DNA of 64,000 nt from Heliocidaris tuberculata (Eukaryota; Echinodermata; Echinoidea; Camarodonta; Echinometridae). The stretch spans positions 16,513,766-16,577,765 of the forward strand of contig CM046847.1 of NCBI GenBank assembly GCA_025618425.1, written 5' to 3'. Both the position numbers and the translations under genes were made by a program. The notes under the pieces are model-generated. The model searched no databases. It was given only the letters and a program-made list of their open reading frames with translations, and was not told the DNA's origin. Below, one piece after another: positions 13,057 through 25,229 of this stretch (positions are counted from its first letter, which is position 1; each line of letters starts with the position of its first letter).

Positions 13057-13737
13057 CAGGGTTCTTGCTAATTTTTCTGATAGCAGGTAATTTATCATTC
13101 ACAGGCGGTTACTCCAAAAAAGCAACAGGGGTCTGGGGGCAGTGAAGCCCCCAGCGGGGTCCAGGGGCAGCGCCCCTAGCTTTTGCAAGAATTGATAAGG
13201 TAAAATCGTCCATTCTTCCAATCTTCCAGACCCTACATGTACAAGGAAATTACTTCTTTTAAATAAAGAACAAGGCAACACTAAACAGGTTTAAAATGCC
13301 AGCTCAGATGACATTGGTGTTATTTTATTTAAAATCCATGTTGTTCAGAAAGTGAATGCATGATTTTTTTTTATATCTGCAGCTATTCTTGATATCCTAC
13401 AGTCATATGATTTGCACAAGTGAATGAACACAATGAACTCTCATGATTATGATCAAATTTACCACACTGCAGCGTTACAAAAAGGCTAGGATTACCGTAA
13501 ATAACGTATAAACCGCTGTCGTTAAATTAAACGCACCCCCAACTTTCGACCCCCTGAGCAAAAAAATAAATTAAAAAAAATCATGATAAATTCAAGTCAT
13601 GTTCTTATCAAAACGGCAAAATCTAGAGGCAAAAGCCTAAAGAAATGATTTAGAAAAGTGTAAAACAAAATTGTACTTTAATTGGTTGTTTCCTGTTTTT
13701 TAACTCATTTTCAAAGTCGTTGAACTCTTCGAATCTG

Positions 13738-14570
13738 AGTCGTTGACCAAAATAAGGCTTGCTCCAAAGACGTGACAAGCCCTTATCAAAGTACAGATAC
13801 GGTACAGATTCGTGATCGTATCTTAATCACTATCAAAGTGAAAGAAAACATCACAAAACACACATTAACAATACAGATAAAGGCAAACTGATACCTTGCT
13901 TAAGAACATATTTCTAGATAAATCCAAGAACTATCACAGAAGTTTCATGTTTGAAGAGCTATGGCGCAAGGTTTTTCAACAAAATAATCGATCCCAAAAC
14001 ATTTGAAGTTTCCCTCATTTCATACCCATGCAGAGGTAGGTTTGCTCCCCTGCTCCAGCGGCCCAGCAAGTTTGCAAGTTCTGCTAAAATGAGAGAAACG
14101 TCTCTGCACATGGCTTCTGCATAAATTAATTTGCATACTAGCTCAACCAATGCGCATTGGTTGAGCTAGTATGCAAATTAATTTATGCAGAAGCCATGTG
14201 CAGAGACTATTCTCTCATTTTAGCAGAATGTGCAAACTCTCTGGGCCGCTGGAGCAGGGGGAGCGAACCTGTGGAGCGAACCTACCTCTGCATGGGTATG
14301 AAATGGGGGAAACTTCATACGTTTTGGGATCGATTATTTTGTTGAAAAACCTTGCGCCATAATCTCTTCAAACATGAAACTTCTGTGATAGTTCTTGGAT
14401 TTAGCTAGGAATATTTTCTAAAGAAAGGTATCAGTTTGCCTTTATCTGTATTGTTATTGTGTGTTTTGTGATGTTTTCTTTCATTTTGATGGTGATATAC
14501 GATCACAAATCTTTACTTTGACAAGCGTTACGTCTCGAAGCCTTGCTTGGTCCAGTGATAACTCCTTGCT
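13738..14570. repeat. Giant palindrome, arms about 415 bp
   Basis: The sequence on each side of 14153/14154 (inside CCAATGCGCATTGG) is inverted and highly similar for about 415 bp. Both arms encode nearly the same frame reading outward from the centre (MVELVCKLIYAEAMCRD...), which is simply the mirror symmetry. Indels are few; a 12-15 bp duplication (GAGCGAACCT twice) occurs near 14262-14282 in the right arm. Confidence 0.9.
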
Positions 14571-15115
14571 TGGTCAATGGACTTGAATTTTGGGTAGCCC
14601 TCATTGAGAGTAAAGCTGCCACCGTGGTTTAATTGTGCCGGGTTTGTGTCACGGCATGAACCTGTTTGTGGGTTGTATGTATACGCAAGTTAGGCTTTTG
14701 ATTTTAACATCAAAATTAATTTGTAAAAATATGTCGTAGCATTTAGACTTACAAAACAGTAAATGAATTCTCTTTGATCATATAAACAGGACCTTAGCCT
14801 CCTAGATTATTGTCAGTTTTGGTGATATACTCTTCATTTGTTTTGGGCTTTTTTAAGCCCAGCATCGTGTATTACCCGCAACCCCGACTTATGCTTATTC
14901 CGCACGCGCGCTAGCGCGCTAGCCCTCGTCGAGTCAGTTTAGTTTTCGAGTCAGTTTAGTTTTGTTTCTTCTTGCTTTCTCGATCTCTCGCTCATTGGCT
15001 GTGTTTAGAGCTGTTTCTTCCCGTTTCTTTACGACCGCTTTCACAACACCGCTGTGAAGCTTGTGTAAACTGAAATTTGAGATAGCGACTTGTTGAATTG
15101 AATCGAGACTGATTT

Positions 15116-15119
<4 letters not shown>

Positions 15120-15172
<53 letters not shown>
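15120..15172. repeat. (TA)n followed by poly-T
   Basis: A TA dinucleotide run of about 35 bases is followed by about 20 T. It lies inside the 2.2-kb element. Confidence 0.9.
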
Positions 15173-15254
15173 TTGTGAGGCCACAGCCGGTTACGATCGG
15201 CGTTACAGCCGGAAAAAATAGCCGGTTATCGGCTATTAACAAGAACCCTGAATA

Positions 15255-15882
15255 ATAATAATAAATGTAACTTATATAGCGCCAAATCCACTCTGTGGCA
15301 TGTAGAAATTAATTAAGAATTAAACAGAAATGTTTTTACATTATTTTTAAAAGAATCAGATGTTATGCACTTTTTGATGTCTTCAGGAAGGCTATTCCAT
15401 AATTTAGGACACGCATGGGCAAATGATCTTTCCCCCCAAGATTTTGCGACTTTAGGGATCACAAGAGAACTGGAAGTGTATGAGCGCAAAGATCTCGCGG
15501 GGGTGTAATTTTGAATTAAAGAGGTATTGTATTGGGGAGCAGAACTGTGAACGCAGTGAAAAGTGAGCAACAAAATTTTGAAAATAATGCGATGTTTGAC
15601 AGGGAGCAAGTGTAGCAACGGCAAAGCAGGGGAGATATGAGTACGCTTGGTGGACAGAGTAACAATGCGAGCCGCAGCATTTTGAAGCTTCTGGAGCTTG
15701 GACAACAGATTTTGGGGTAAATTGAACAGAAGGGCATTGCCAAAGTCGAGACAGGAGGAAATTAAGGCGTGACCTATCATTTCAGTGGTAGACTTGGACA
15801 AATATTTCCGAATAAAACCGATATTACATAATTGGTACCTAACTGATCTGCAGATATTTGAAATTTGATTAGACATTGTCAT
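15255..15882 (-). pseudogene. CR1/L2-like LINE RT, C-terminal fragment
   Basis: A 189-residue minus-strand frame (15313-15882) has the C-terminal landmarks of CR1-clade-type polymerases: LPQNLLSKLQKLQNAAARIV, then LHLLPVKHRIIFKILLLTF (the LHWLPV-x-x-RI-x-FK block), and PKLWNSLPEDI-x-x-x-x-SF-x-x-x-KTFLF at the end. The catalytic YADD region is absent, so the copy is 5'-truncated. Downstream the 3' region reads GCGCTATATAAGT into (ATT)n, the usual microsatellite tail. The frame is intact for its whole length, suggesting a relatively recent copy. Confidence 0.88.
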
Positions 15883-15969
15883 ATATGTTCTAAATTGATT
15901 GTTAGTTTCATTTAAGGTTACATCTACTCATAAGAAGTTCATTAATATGTAATGAAATTGAAAATAATA

Positions 15970-16383
15970 GCTACGTTCATATGGGACTTGTGATTTCAAA
16001 ACTTAAAGTTAAAGAAATAATGACTCACTAACAACTACAAGGATTCACACGGGCCTGAAACAAAGACACTTGTCGTTCTGAGATTACAAGTCGAGCAATT
16101 GTCATCATGGTCATTTAACATGAACAGAGAGGTCATTGTTAACAACGAGTTTACTAAACTTAAAGTTTATTCTGTCCACACGGTCCATAACTACAACGGA
16201 GGACCCCCAGTGCTCGTGGTTTCGGCATTAACTACAAGCTCACTTGTGGTTCTAGAATTACAAGCAAACTTAAAGTTTCAAAACTACGAGACTACGGTCT
16301 GAAACTACAAGATAACTATAAGATAACTGAAAGTTATGAAACTACAAGCGAAACTTAAAGTTTAGCTCCCTTCATGTGAACCT
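15970..16383. mobile_element. Possible MITE with imperfect inverted ends
   Basis: The ends are loosely inverted (GTTCATATGGGACTTG near 15975 and a counterpart ending GTGAACC near 16383). The interior is filled with short AACTTAAAGTT and AACTACAAG motifs. No coding content or clear target duplication was seen. Confidence 0.4.
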
Positions 16384-16389
16384 GATGAA

Positions 16390-17399
16390 CGTTTTCTCAT
16401 AAACTTGTTGTATATATGGCAAAAGATCTAGGTGGTATTTGGAGTTGATGAATAAATCTAAAAACTATCTTGCTGGCCTGGGTTCAAAGACCCCTTTGTG
16501 CAAACTCTCTCATCAAACAGAGGCTGCTCCAAGACACCGTCCATCTATAAATCTCACTTTCCACGCACAGGGTCTGAACTGTATGAACTAGACAACACTG
16601 TTCTTACATCAACCAGCCAAAGGCTGGATCACTTGCAAGCTATACCAATCTGTTGACAACTTTCCTCTGGCAAAAGAACAACACTTACCCTCAATACACC
16701 ACACACCATCTGGTTGTAGTTACAAAATCAAATTTGATACCATCTGAATAAAGACTACACAAAAATAGAACAGCAAGGTTAGAGGATGAAATGCAGGCTG
16801 GGGACTGATCGTGAAGTAAAGAATGCATCTCACAGAATACATTCAGTCCCATCTATAGCTAGATGAGATAATTAGAAATGATCAATAAAGTATGAAATAA
16901 GCATTAATCAATTTAATATAAAAAATTATGCCATTGCAGAGAATAAAATGGAGGGAGTTGGATAAATTACAGAATGTGAAGCCTAAATTCCATCTCTTGT
17001 ACAGTTGAATGAGGCATTCATGATATTAGAAATGGCCATTTACTCATCATCAATATTCACTGATTTCATGAAAATTGTGAATTTTCAGAGAATGAAATGC
17101 TGAGAGCTAATAGCCTGGATGATGCGTCTTGTGCAAAACATTCCTTTCCCCTATTAGAGCTCGAAGTCAAAGGCATGGGGAACTGGTCATTTAACAATGC
17201 TATAAAATTATATATCCTATGTTGGCATGTTTCACCAAAAGTTCTGTGATTGAATAGTGTTTTTTGCCCAAAGAAATGCACACTGCATACTATTAAACGT
17301 GTAAATGATTTCAATACAGTACGTGAACAGTATGAACACATTGTCATCACATATTCAGGACAAGAAAATTTTTCAAGACCCAATCTGTGCTCACAGGGT
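16390..17399. other. Intergenic DNA, nothing recognised
   Basis: No gene, repeat array or inverted repeat stands out. Confidence 0.4.
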
Positions 17400-17850
17400 G
17401 ATGCACATAGAGTCATTTTTTATAACACAATGTTTCATGCTAAAACTATTGTGACACAGTGTGGAAAGTGTGAAAATGTAATAAACTCCATGAAATAGTT
17501 CCAAATCCTCAGTGATCTCAATATGATTCATACACTGTGATTCTCATTAATACCACTGTGTGTCACACTTCGTCAAGAGATGAAAAAAAGGTGTTAAGAG
17601 TGTTTTCACATACAATGTTATGAAACTGTTCAAAATCCAATTTGTAGTCACAGTGTGATGCAGACCTCTTATGTCTCTCTATCTTGCCATAGAATGTCAC
17701 ACTGTGACAAACACTGTGAAACAGTATGAAAACAATGAATCAACACTTTGAAAATGTGTGAAAAAAATCCACACGGTGGTCACACAGTAGCTACTGTGTG
17801 TGTGTCACAATGCAACACACTGTGTCACACAGTGTGAAACTATGAACACA
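17400..17850. repeat. CACACTGTG/CACAGTGTG-rich low-complexity block
   Basis: Many short palindromic words such as TGTGACACAGTGTG recur at irregular spacing in both orientations. The block resumes after the MITE at 17853-18248 (CCAGTGTGTTCAC), so the MITE landed in it. Confidence 0.6.
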
Positions 17851-17852
17851 GT

Positions 17853-18248
17853 GGCCGGAATTCACAAAGGTGGTTTCAATTCAGACCATGGTTTATGCAG
17901 ATTTCGTGGTATAAATACGCTTGATTTAGTGCGTACACTTAAAAAGATCCAATAGTGAACGCGTACCGGTCGCGCGTGGTTGGCAAAAGCACTAAATTTA
18001 CGCTTGTTGCCATGGTTCAGACCATGGTTTATGTAAATTAATTTAAATAAACCATGGTCTGAATTTACATAAACCATGGTCTGAACCATGGCAACAAGCG
18101 TAAATTTAGCGCTTTTGCCAACCATGTGCGACCAGCGCGCGTTCACTATTGGATCTTTTTAAGTGTATGTGCTAAATCAAGCGTATTTATATCACAAAAT
18201 CTGCATTAACCATGGTCTGAATTGAAACCACCTTTGTGAATTCCGGCC
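17853..18248. mobile_element. 396-bp fully palindromic MITE
   Basis: The ends are GGCCGGAATTCACAAAGG and its complement, and the arms are inverted over nearly the full length to a centre near 18035. The same 3-bp AGT flanks both ends (17850-17852 and 18249-18251), consistent with a 3-bp target duplication. Repeated CCATGG-containing words (ACCATGGTCTGAA) occur several times. The AATTCACAAAGG end is shared with the MITE at 31171-31381. Confidence 0.82.
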
Positions 18249-18434
18249 AGTGTGTTCACTAAGTCAATGCTACGGAAGTGCTTAAAACCCTCTTTGTGGC
18301 CATCTGGAGTGTGACACTGTATTATTTAAGGCGAGGAGAAGTGTAATACAAACAATAATCCATCATAGAGACTTTTCACTACTTATTTTGAGAAAGTCCT
18401 CTCTTTAAACCTACAATATTATCTGTATTCTCAC

Positions 18435-18593
18435 CTGTTTCTCCACCTCCTTCATGATTCTCTGAATGTCCTCTGGCAGTGTCTCTCTCTCTGGTATAGG
18501 GAAGCGACTGATTGGCTTTGACTCTGGTGTAGGGGATTCATAAAGCTTAGACGAGGTACCCTGGTAACGGGCCAAGCATCTTCCAAAGATATC
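18435..18593 (-). CDS. AhpD/CMD-like gene A, exon 2
   Basis: A 159-bp exon of 53 codons lies between a good acceptor (TTCCTACTGCAG, minus strand) and a good donor (CAG/GTGAGA), in phase 0 at both ends. It encodes DIFGRCLARYQGTSS... followed by ISRFPIPERETLPEDIQRIM and EVEKQ. The second half is clearly paralogous to the gene B exon at 43228-43383 (ISRFPIPDRKTLPED). In this family the segment precedes the conserved 'PNVF' helix and the Cys-x-x-Cys active-site exon. The matching catalytic and terminal exons of gene A were not found between here and the left edge. They may lie outside, or gene A may be a partial duplicate. Confidence 0.75.
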
Positions 18594-18599
18594 CTGCAG

Positions 18600-20680
18600 T
18601 AGGAAGGAACACGATAAAGAACCATATGTTTTATGCAACATTTGTTATTGGAAATGGACAAGGTATCCTGGAAAGAAGTTTGCATCTTGAGAGACAATCT
18701 AGCAAAATGATCAAGGATACCAGGGCAAAAAATATGTTTTCTATGATATGTTCTAATAAGAAAGAAGTTAGGATCCTGGTTAAACAGAGATTCTTACATT
18801 TTGCAGAAAAGATCAATAGCAAAACTGCAAAAGTCTTAATCTCATTTTCATTAAGGTAGGACATTTTGTATGGTCTGGGGGAAAAACAAGATCTTATCAG
18901 GGCATCCTACAGTTCTAATGATCTAGGAGACCAAAATAAAAGATCCATGTTCATGACATTTTATAGATACTTGATCAATCATTAAGACAATATGTTTTGA
19001 AATGTAACACCTTGGCTGAGAAGCAAGTCTCAAATTAATCATATCTTTGTGTCATTTTGAAAAGCTAAAAATGAAGCAAGATGTGTTGTGGAAAATTATC
19101 ATAATCAAGAAGGATGCATCAGTTTGGAAAAAAAATAATTCTATTAAAAAGGGATAAGGGAAGCTAGGGCTGCAGATAATAGATTATCCCCCCCCCCCCT
19201 TCAAATGCAGGCCCGTAACTAGGAGGGTTCAGGGGGGTTCGAATGAACCCTCGTTGGCGAGCAGAGGTCCGCTTGAAAAAAAAAAAAAGATAAATTTTTT
19301 TAAAAAAGAAGCGAGAGGGGGGTTCAAAGGGTTTGAACACCCCCCCCCCCAAGCTGGAAGCAGAAATCTGCTTGAACAACAAAAAAGAGTCATAAGGTGA
19401 AAAAAATTCTCCAAAGTGATATCAGAATGGTGATGTTTAGGTTAAAACATTTTAAAACATTCCCATACCAACTGGCTTAGATAGGGGAGGGGCACACAAG
19501 GGGGTCACGTGAAAGGGGAGAGAGGAAGAAAAGTGGAAAATAATGTGAGATAATAGGGTTTCCAGTCAATTTGAACACATGTTTATTTGCTTTTGTCCTG
19601 CAACTTCATAATATTGCACAGTCATTTATAAGGCCTAGTCAATTTACGTCTTTGGCCATTCATTTTCGAAATTTATTTTTCATTTTGCTATCGATTTTGT
19701 CAAAGACTGAAAGAGTTCAAAAAGTTATTCAAAATCGTCACCCGCTCATTCTAAGGTCTTGTCTATGTGATGAATTTGAATGACAATTTCTTGAAATCGA
19801 CTTCCCAAAGATGAATTTGATGATAAAATTTTGCAGCGAATTACCATGTCGGACGAATACGAATGAAATCTAATGAAAATGAATGAAGATATTTTGAAGT
19901 TGATTGACCATTGAACCTGTTGAATGACGTTTTAATTATCAAATTATCTTTGACATCTGACATTTGGATGATTATTGATTCCTATCAGCCTCAGTGGCGC
20001 AAATCCATTTTGAAATTCAGGGGGGGGGGGGAGACACCACATGATTTAACTTTTGTACCCTGTCCGAAATGCTCCTTGTCTTTTTGTGAACTCAACATAT
20101 GTTGTGTCAAATACATTTTCTCATCATATATCTTGAGCTAAGGAGACAAGCTGCACCTTGAGAGATAATGGGGAAAACATTCAAATTTCTTGTACAAACG
20201 TATGGAGAGTTGTACTACTAAACCTGTCATTTTTGAAGCAACATTGCCAATTTGAGGATCGCCATATAAAGTAAATTGAGACTTTTCAAACTTTCATAAC
20301 TTTCTCATTTCGTAACCGATTTTGATGGAACTTTTTAAAAATTGCTTCTCTCCATCCTCTCTTTTCATTAAAATTGATTTTTCCCCAGGGTTTCATTCTT
20401 CTTTAAAGAGCTTCATAGGAACATTTGTCCCGAGAAAGATCTATTTAAATGTTATTTGGCTCTATTTCGATATTCTTCACTAAAAACTGTTCCTCTGGTG
20501 CATGAAATTATAATTTATATGAATAAAGTGAAATTTTTATTTTTCACCATTTCTTCATTTTCCATTTTCCCTAATCATAACCCCCTATTTCTTCATATTA
20601 TTTTAAGCTAACCATTGATCACATTTTGTTCCTCAAATTGGCAACAATAATATTTTTCTTATAGTGCTACATGTTTCTAA
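18600..20680. other. Gene A intron 1, lower part
   Basis: Intronic DNA between exons 1 and 2. At about 19185-19350 there is a C-run/G-run repeat containing GGCCCGTAACTAGG and GGGTTCGAATGAACCC, probably a degraded transposon. At about 19993 the block CTCAGTGGCGCAAATCCA is followed by a G-run; its complement recurs at about 48144-48162, suggesting a shared transposon end. Confidence 0.4.
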
Positions 20681-20682
20681 AA

Positions 20683-21243
20683 AGGTGTAATGTCTTTGAA
20701 TACAATATACATGACTACAAATTTTGTTAAAAAGTTGAAAAAATTGCCAATTTTGATAAAAATCAATGATTTTGAACCTCTCAATGTGTTGCCAATTTAA
20801 GGATTTTAAAGCTTATTCTTGTTTTTAAAATTCCTGGCATCAAACGCAGTATCATCATGACACAAAAATGGACATAGTATATGCAGAAATTTTTGCTCTT
20901 TCTACTCATGCTTCTGGTATATTCTTTAGTGCTCTAGCTGAATCAAAAGTCACCGTTACTGATAAGGTGTAATGTCTTTGAAAACAATATACATGACAAC
21001 AAATTTTGTTAAAAAGTTGAAAAAATTGCCAATTTTGATAAAAACACAATGATTTTGAACCTCTCAATGTGTTGCCAATTTAAGGATCTTAAAGCTTACG
21101 GGTATTCTTGTTTTTAAAATTCCTGGCATCAAATGCAGTATCATCATGCAACAAAAATGGACATAGTATATGCAGAAATTTTTGCTCTTTCTACTCATGC
21201 TTCTGGCATATTTTTTAGAGCTCTAGCTGAATCAAAAGTCACT
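20683..21243. repeat. Tandem duplication, about 280 bp x 2
   Basis: Copy 1 (about 20683-20957) and copy 2 (about 20966-21243) both begin AAGGTGTAATGTCTTTGAA or its shortened form and end AGCTGAATCAAAAGTCAC, and they align throughout with a few substitutions. The internal words AAAATTCCTGGCATCAAACGC also appear near 60109, so part belongs to a dispersed family. Confidence 0.85.
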
Positions 21244-21284
21244 GAACCAAACCCCAAAAATGTGGTCAATTGTCTCAAAAGAGT

Positions 21285-21960
21285 TAAAGTGCATTTTTCT
21301 TCACTCCCTTTGCTCGCTCGCAAACCTTACAAATGAGATAGTTTCAGGCAGCTAGGTCCATGAATATTTCCATAAGATGTTATTGCAATATTCAGGCATG
21401 TCGCTGCCCTATCGCAATGGCACCCGAATACTTGTTAGGTCCACTTTCTATATTGAAATGAGCAACAGCAAAGTAAAGTGCATTTTTCCTCGCTCGCTTC
21501 GCTCGCTCGCAAGCCTTATAAACATGATAGTTTCATGCAGTGAGGTCCATGAATATTCAATGTTATGACAATTTTTGGGCATGTCACAGCCCTATCACCT
21601 TGGCACCCAGATGTTAGGGTTACCTTTCTATAAAAGACAGCAAAGTGCCCCCCCCCCCATTTGCTCACTTCCTAAAAACTTCATTAATATGAATGATTCC
21701 TGGCAACAAGATGACCGCAGATTTACCTATTGGTGACTAATGAAATTAAATTTTGCCATTTAAAATTGCAATTTTATTTTTCTCTCGCTCGCTTTGCACG
21801 CTCGAAGTATTGGAATCCTATAAAGTGGTAGTATATGTTCGGGCTTCACACTTGACCCACCCCCTGTCAAATAATTCTGACTACACATCAAGGGTATGGG
21901 CACGCCCCCTGACCCCCAAACCTGCCACCCCTACTCGGTCGCTTCGCTCCCTCAGAAAGG
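21285..21960. repeat. TCGCTCGCTTCGCTCGC-type degenerate repeats
   Basis: Two units of about 180 bp (from about 21290 and 21470) share AAAGTGCATTTTTC, then CGCTCGCTTCGCTCGC-like runs and GAGGTCCATGAATATT. Further GCTCGCTTTGC and GGTCGCTTCGCTCCCTC words occur near 21785 and 21940. No coding content. Confidence 0.6.
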
Positions 21961-22298
21961 CCAACTTTTTCCAATGTTAACCCCCCCCAAAAAAACCAAA
22001 AAAAACAAAAAAAAAAGAATCCTAGTTACAGGCCTGAAAGGATTTAATTTCTTTAACAAGACATTAATAATTTCTTGTAAATAATAATATTAAAAATAAG
22101 TAATGTGGTACACATGGTAGAAATGTCACCAGAACTGTTACAATCAAATTCATGAATAATATGAATATCATACAGCCATTGGCAATACATGTACCATGGA
22201 ACTGCTGGAGGTGGTGTGTGCATCTTTTTGAGTTTCCTTTACTCACAAGAAAGAGGATATATTTGTTCAAGTCATATATATATTTCTATATATATATA

Positions 22299-22693
22299 TA
22301 ATCGTGAGAAATGAAAATGAGAGAATAATGGTTGCGTAGCTTAAATCAAAGTTCCCCAGAGCTGTCCTCCCTTTTTGAATTTTTGCAAAGGTTGAAAAAA
22401 TGTCTCCGCCGGGATCGAACCTGGGTCGTTGGCTTAGAACGCCAATGCCTTAACCACTAGACCACGGAGACGGGCCAGTGATTTAGGCGACACCAGATTC
22501 AATTGACCGACAGATTGACAAATCTTCAACCTTATTAATTCCTTTGTCGGGGGCAGGTGAGTTTTGAACAAAGACAAGCCGCGGCGGAGACATTTTTTCA
22601 ACCTTTGCAAAAATTCAAAAAGGGAGGACAGCTCTGGGGAACTTTGATTTAAGCTACGCAACCATTATTCGCTCATTTTCATTTCTCACGATT
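22299..22693. mobile_element. Fold-back element carrying a tRNA-like core
   Basis: Arms of about 110 bp (22299-22410 and 22583-22693) are almost exact inverted copies (ATCGTGAGAAATGAAAATGA at the left end, complement at the right). A tRNA-Arg-like sequence lies at the inner end of the left arm. The arm repeat includes the tRNA 3' acceptor half (GGCGGAGAC), so the duplication broke inside the tRNA. TA-rich DNA flanks both sides. Confidence 0.8.
22402..22471 (-). tRNA. tRNA-Arg(UCU)-like, probably a pseudo-tRNA
   Basis: On the minus strand the 70-nt sequence folds as a cloverleaf. The acceptor stem GTCTCCG/CGGAGAC has 7 perfect pairs. An A-box-like TGGTCTAGTGG is present. The anticodon stem TTGGC/GCCAA closes the loop GTTCTAA, giving anticodon UCU (Arg). 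A B-box-like GGTTCGATCC follows. Defects: the T-loop is 6 nt instead of 7, the variable loop is 4 nt, and the T-stem (CCAGG/CCCGG) has one mismatch. With its position inside a fold-back element this suggests a tRNA pseudogene or tRNA-derived SINE head. Confidence 0.72.
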
Positions 22694-22705
22694 ATAATTA
22701 TTTCC

Positions 22706-22745
22706 ACGAGAGTTGCTAAAGCTGTTGTATATGTTATTTCCTTAC

Positions 22746-22799
<54 letters not shown>

Positions 22800-22800
22800 T
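22706..22800. repeat. Shared 40-bp block plus (TA)n
   Basis: CACGAGAGTTGCTAAAGCTG and the following TTGTATATGTTATTTCCTTA precede a (TA)n run of about 50 bp. The same block recurs at about 33225-33270, there following a (TA)n run, so it is a dispersed family tied to TA microsatellites. Confidence 0.75.
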
Positions 22801-25225
22801 TAGTTGAATGTAGGCAAAATGTGCATTACCCTTATTATCACTCTCATTTCTACCTCACTCAAAGGCAGGTAGCAGTGAGAAAGCCTTCACATTTCCAACA
22901 AGGTATTCTGTCATTGTGCAGTTTTTAAAACGTGACTCGTTAACTAGGCAACTATGCACTTGACGTAAACTACAAGGTAATAACCTCCCAATATCCATTG
23001 AACTATGGAAAACACAGAGTAGAGGAATTCTTTTGGAAAAGATGCATCCTTATAAATTGTACGGTTGCTAACAAATAAACAATAATCCACACCGAATTGA
23101 ATCATGAACAATGCCATGCACTGAAGGCCGTTTCTTTCTTTCTTTCTTTCTCATTCATCATATTTCCCCCCAGGGACAACAACAACGTATACCCATCAAA
23201 CGAGTAAAACAATGATGCCGATTTGTTCGGCAGTTAACTCGTATTCTCTCATCTGTAACCCTTTATCAATGCACCAACCATTATCTAACAATCTATCTGG
23301 AGTAGGCCTCAAACCTGAGGTATATAAAGTGCAAGATTGGGCTATGTCGATCAAAGTAATGATTCAATCATGTTTCCAGGGATAACAGCCCTGGGTGATG
23401 TATGTAGCAAACTAGCAACAATAAAAGACCTATCAGAAATTAGGGAATTTGCAACAAAAGGGCTATGTGGTGAATGGACCTCTCCCAGAGGGTGCTAGTG
23501 AATGTGTCCTTAAACTTGTGCACCCCTTTATACCTGTCCACTCAAGCGAGGACCTCCGCAAGGCTTCGTGCCTGACCTTCACACATTGGGTTCATTACAC
23601 ATCTTCTAATCGTCCACCATAAAGATGACTGCAGGGAGCTTCTTTAGATTTCGGTAAAGTACACCCGAAGGTTATTCTATTCACACCTTCATTTCCCAAA
23701 CACTCATATTTGTTCTTTCATAAAAAGTACAACTTGTCACGATTCCTTTGCTAAATAACTTTATGCATCCGACAGATGCTTCTACTCCCAAATGCAGAAT
23801 GCATTTTGCAATTTAAGATATTTCTGTACTAGGCTTACTTATCAAATTTCGACCAAGAATGAAATTAATCATGAAGATGATTAGGAGTAGCACAGATCAT
23901 GAAATTGAATTTTAAAATGTTCAATTTCCTTGTTTATCTTTATTTTTTTTATATTTAACCAATCTATCCATGATTGAATTTGTGCCTTTAAAGGCTGAAT
24001 GGTAGAGATACAACTCTTTAATGAAATTTAGGTTTGTTATTATGAAAATGTTTGTTTTGATTGGTAACATTGAGAATCAATTATTTTAAGTATTTTATTT
24101 ATTATACACAGCATCACTTGGCTAAATGAATTAATTAGAGGAATTTAAACACACAAATAAATCACAGGTGTAAACCAAGGTCAAAGTAGAATTGCTTGAA
24201 ACTGGTAATTTGTTGATACAACACAGAGGATTGTAATTACTCCTATAAACTGATTATGGAACACTTGTACTTTCAAGAACCATTTATGGCAACAATTTTT
24301 CACATCCTTCTTCAAAATATAATCACCTCAATATAAAAATCTGTCACAAAAAGCATTACATCCTATTACAAATACTGAACTCTATATGTCAAAAGTGAGT
24401 TCTGAATGCTCCTCTGGTAAACACTCTCTGCCTTGCTGCAAGTTTTCACAACTTCGCACCGGTAAGTTATGGCAGGCTCTCAAAAGTGACAACATTATTT
24501 TCTGCCTTGCTGACATCCAACAAAGCAGTGTTTGGCATGGCCTACTTAGAACAGTAGTTGCGTCAACTCTGACAGCCTTGGCATAACTGGAACAGACCAG
24601 AAGTCATTGAATCGGGAGAAAAGAATATCTGTTAAGCTCGGCTGAATTTAGATGCCCCTGCACTTTGATTATAATGTCATGACGAAGTACAAATCGAACT
24701 AATATATCATGATCTCTATGGAATGCAGCCAATTAAGCAGGTACTTTGAATATGGCATATTTTTCATTATTTCCTCCATGAGTTCATGAATTGAATTAAT
24801 CATTTTAATTTATTAGTTATGTGCAAGAACCAGGAAAAAAGGAAGAAGAAATGGAAAGAAAGAGAAATTAAATTAGGCAAGATCAGTAATGTTAGGCCTA
24901 TTGAAAATAATCATTTACAGTAACTGCATGTGGATAGCTGGAAAACCAAAACTAAGAAACTGATAACTCATATTTTACAGCAACTGTTACTTTTTCATAA
25001 CTTTTATAAATATAATAGTACTCTAAGTCAGGAGTTTCAGACTGCAGCATTACAATACACTTCTGACCTGTAGACATATATGCAATATTGTTTAAAAATG
25101 CATGCCATGCAGTATAATTATGTTACTCTTTTGTACCATAACAGCAATATGAACAAGACTTTAAGATGTTTAGTTCATATTGTTATTCAATGTAGTCATA
25201 TCTTGATGTCAATATAAATGTTAAA
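22801..25225. other. Gene A intron 1, middle part
   Basis: Unremarkable intronic DNA. A short (TTTC)n run lies near 23130-23150. No exon-like signal was recognised. Confidence 0.4.
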
Positions 25226-25229
25226 GATA

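Larger units (their letters stand above)
13057..15250. mobile_element. 2.2-kb element with CAGGGTTCTTG ends
   Basis: The element begins CAGGGTTCTTG (13057) and ends CAAGAACCCTG (15250), an exact 11-bp inverted pair. It sits in an (AAT)n run, with AATAATAAT on both sides, so the target duplication length cannot be read. CAGGG-type ends resemble hAT elements. The inside has a G-rich stretch (13130-13180), a large central palindrome (13738-14570) and a TA/T microsatellite (15120-15172). No transposase frame is visible. The insertion lies in the AAT tail of the CR1-like LINE at 15255-15882, so it is younger than that LINE. Confidence 0.75.

Noticed and set aside
13959..14345. Mirror-image frames starting MVELVCKLIYAEAMCRD
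   Set aside because: They are the two arms of one palindrome, not two genes.
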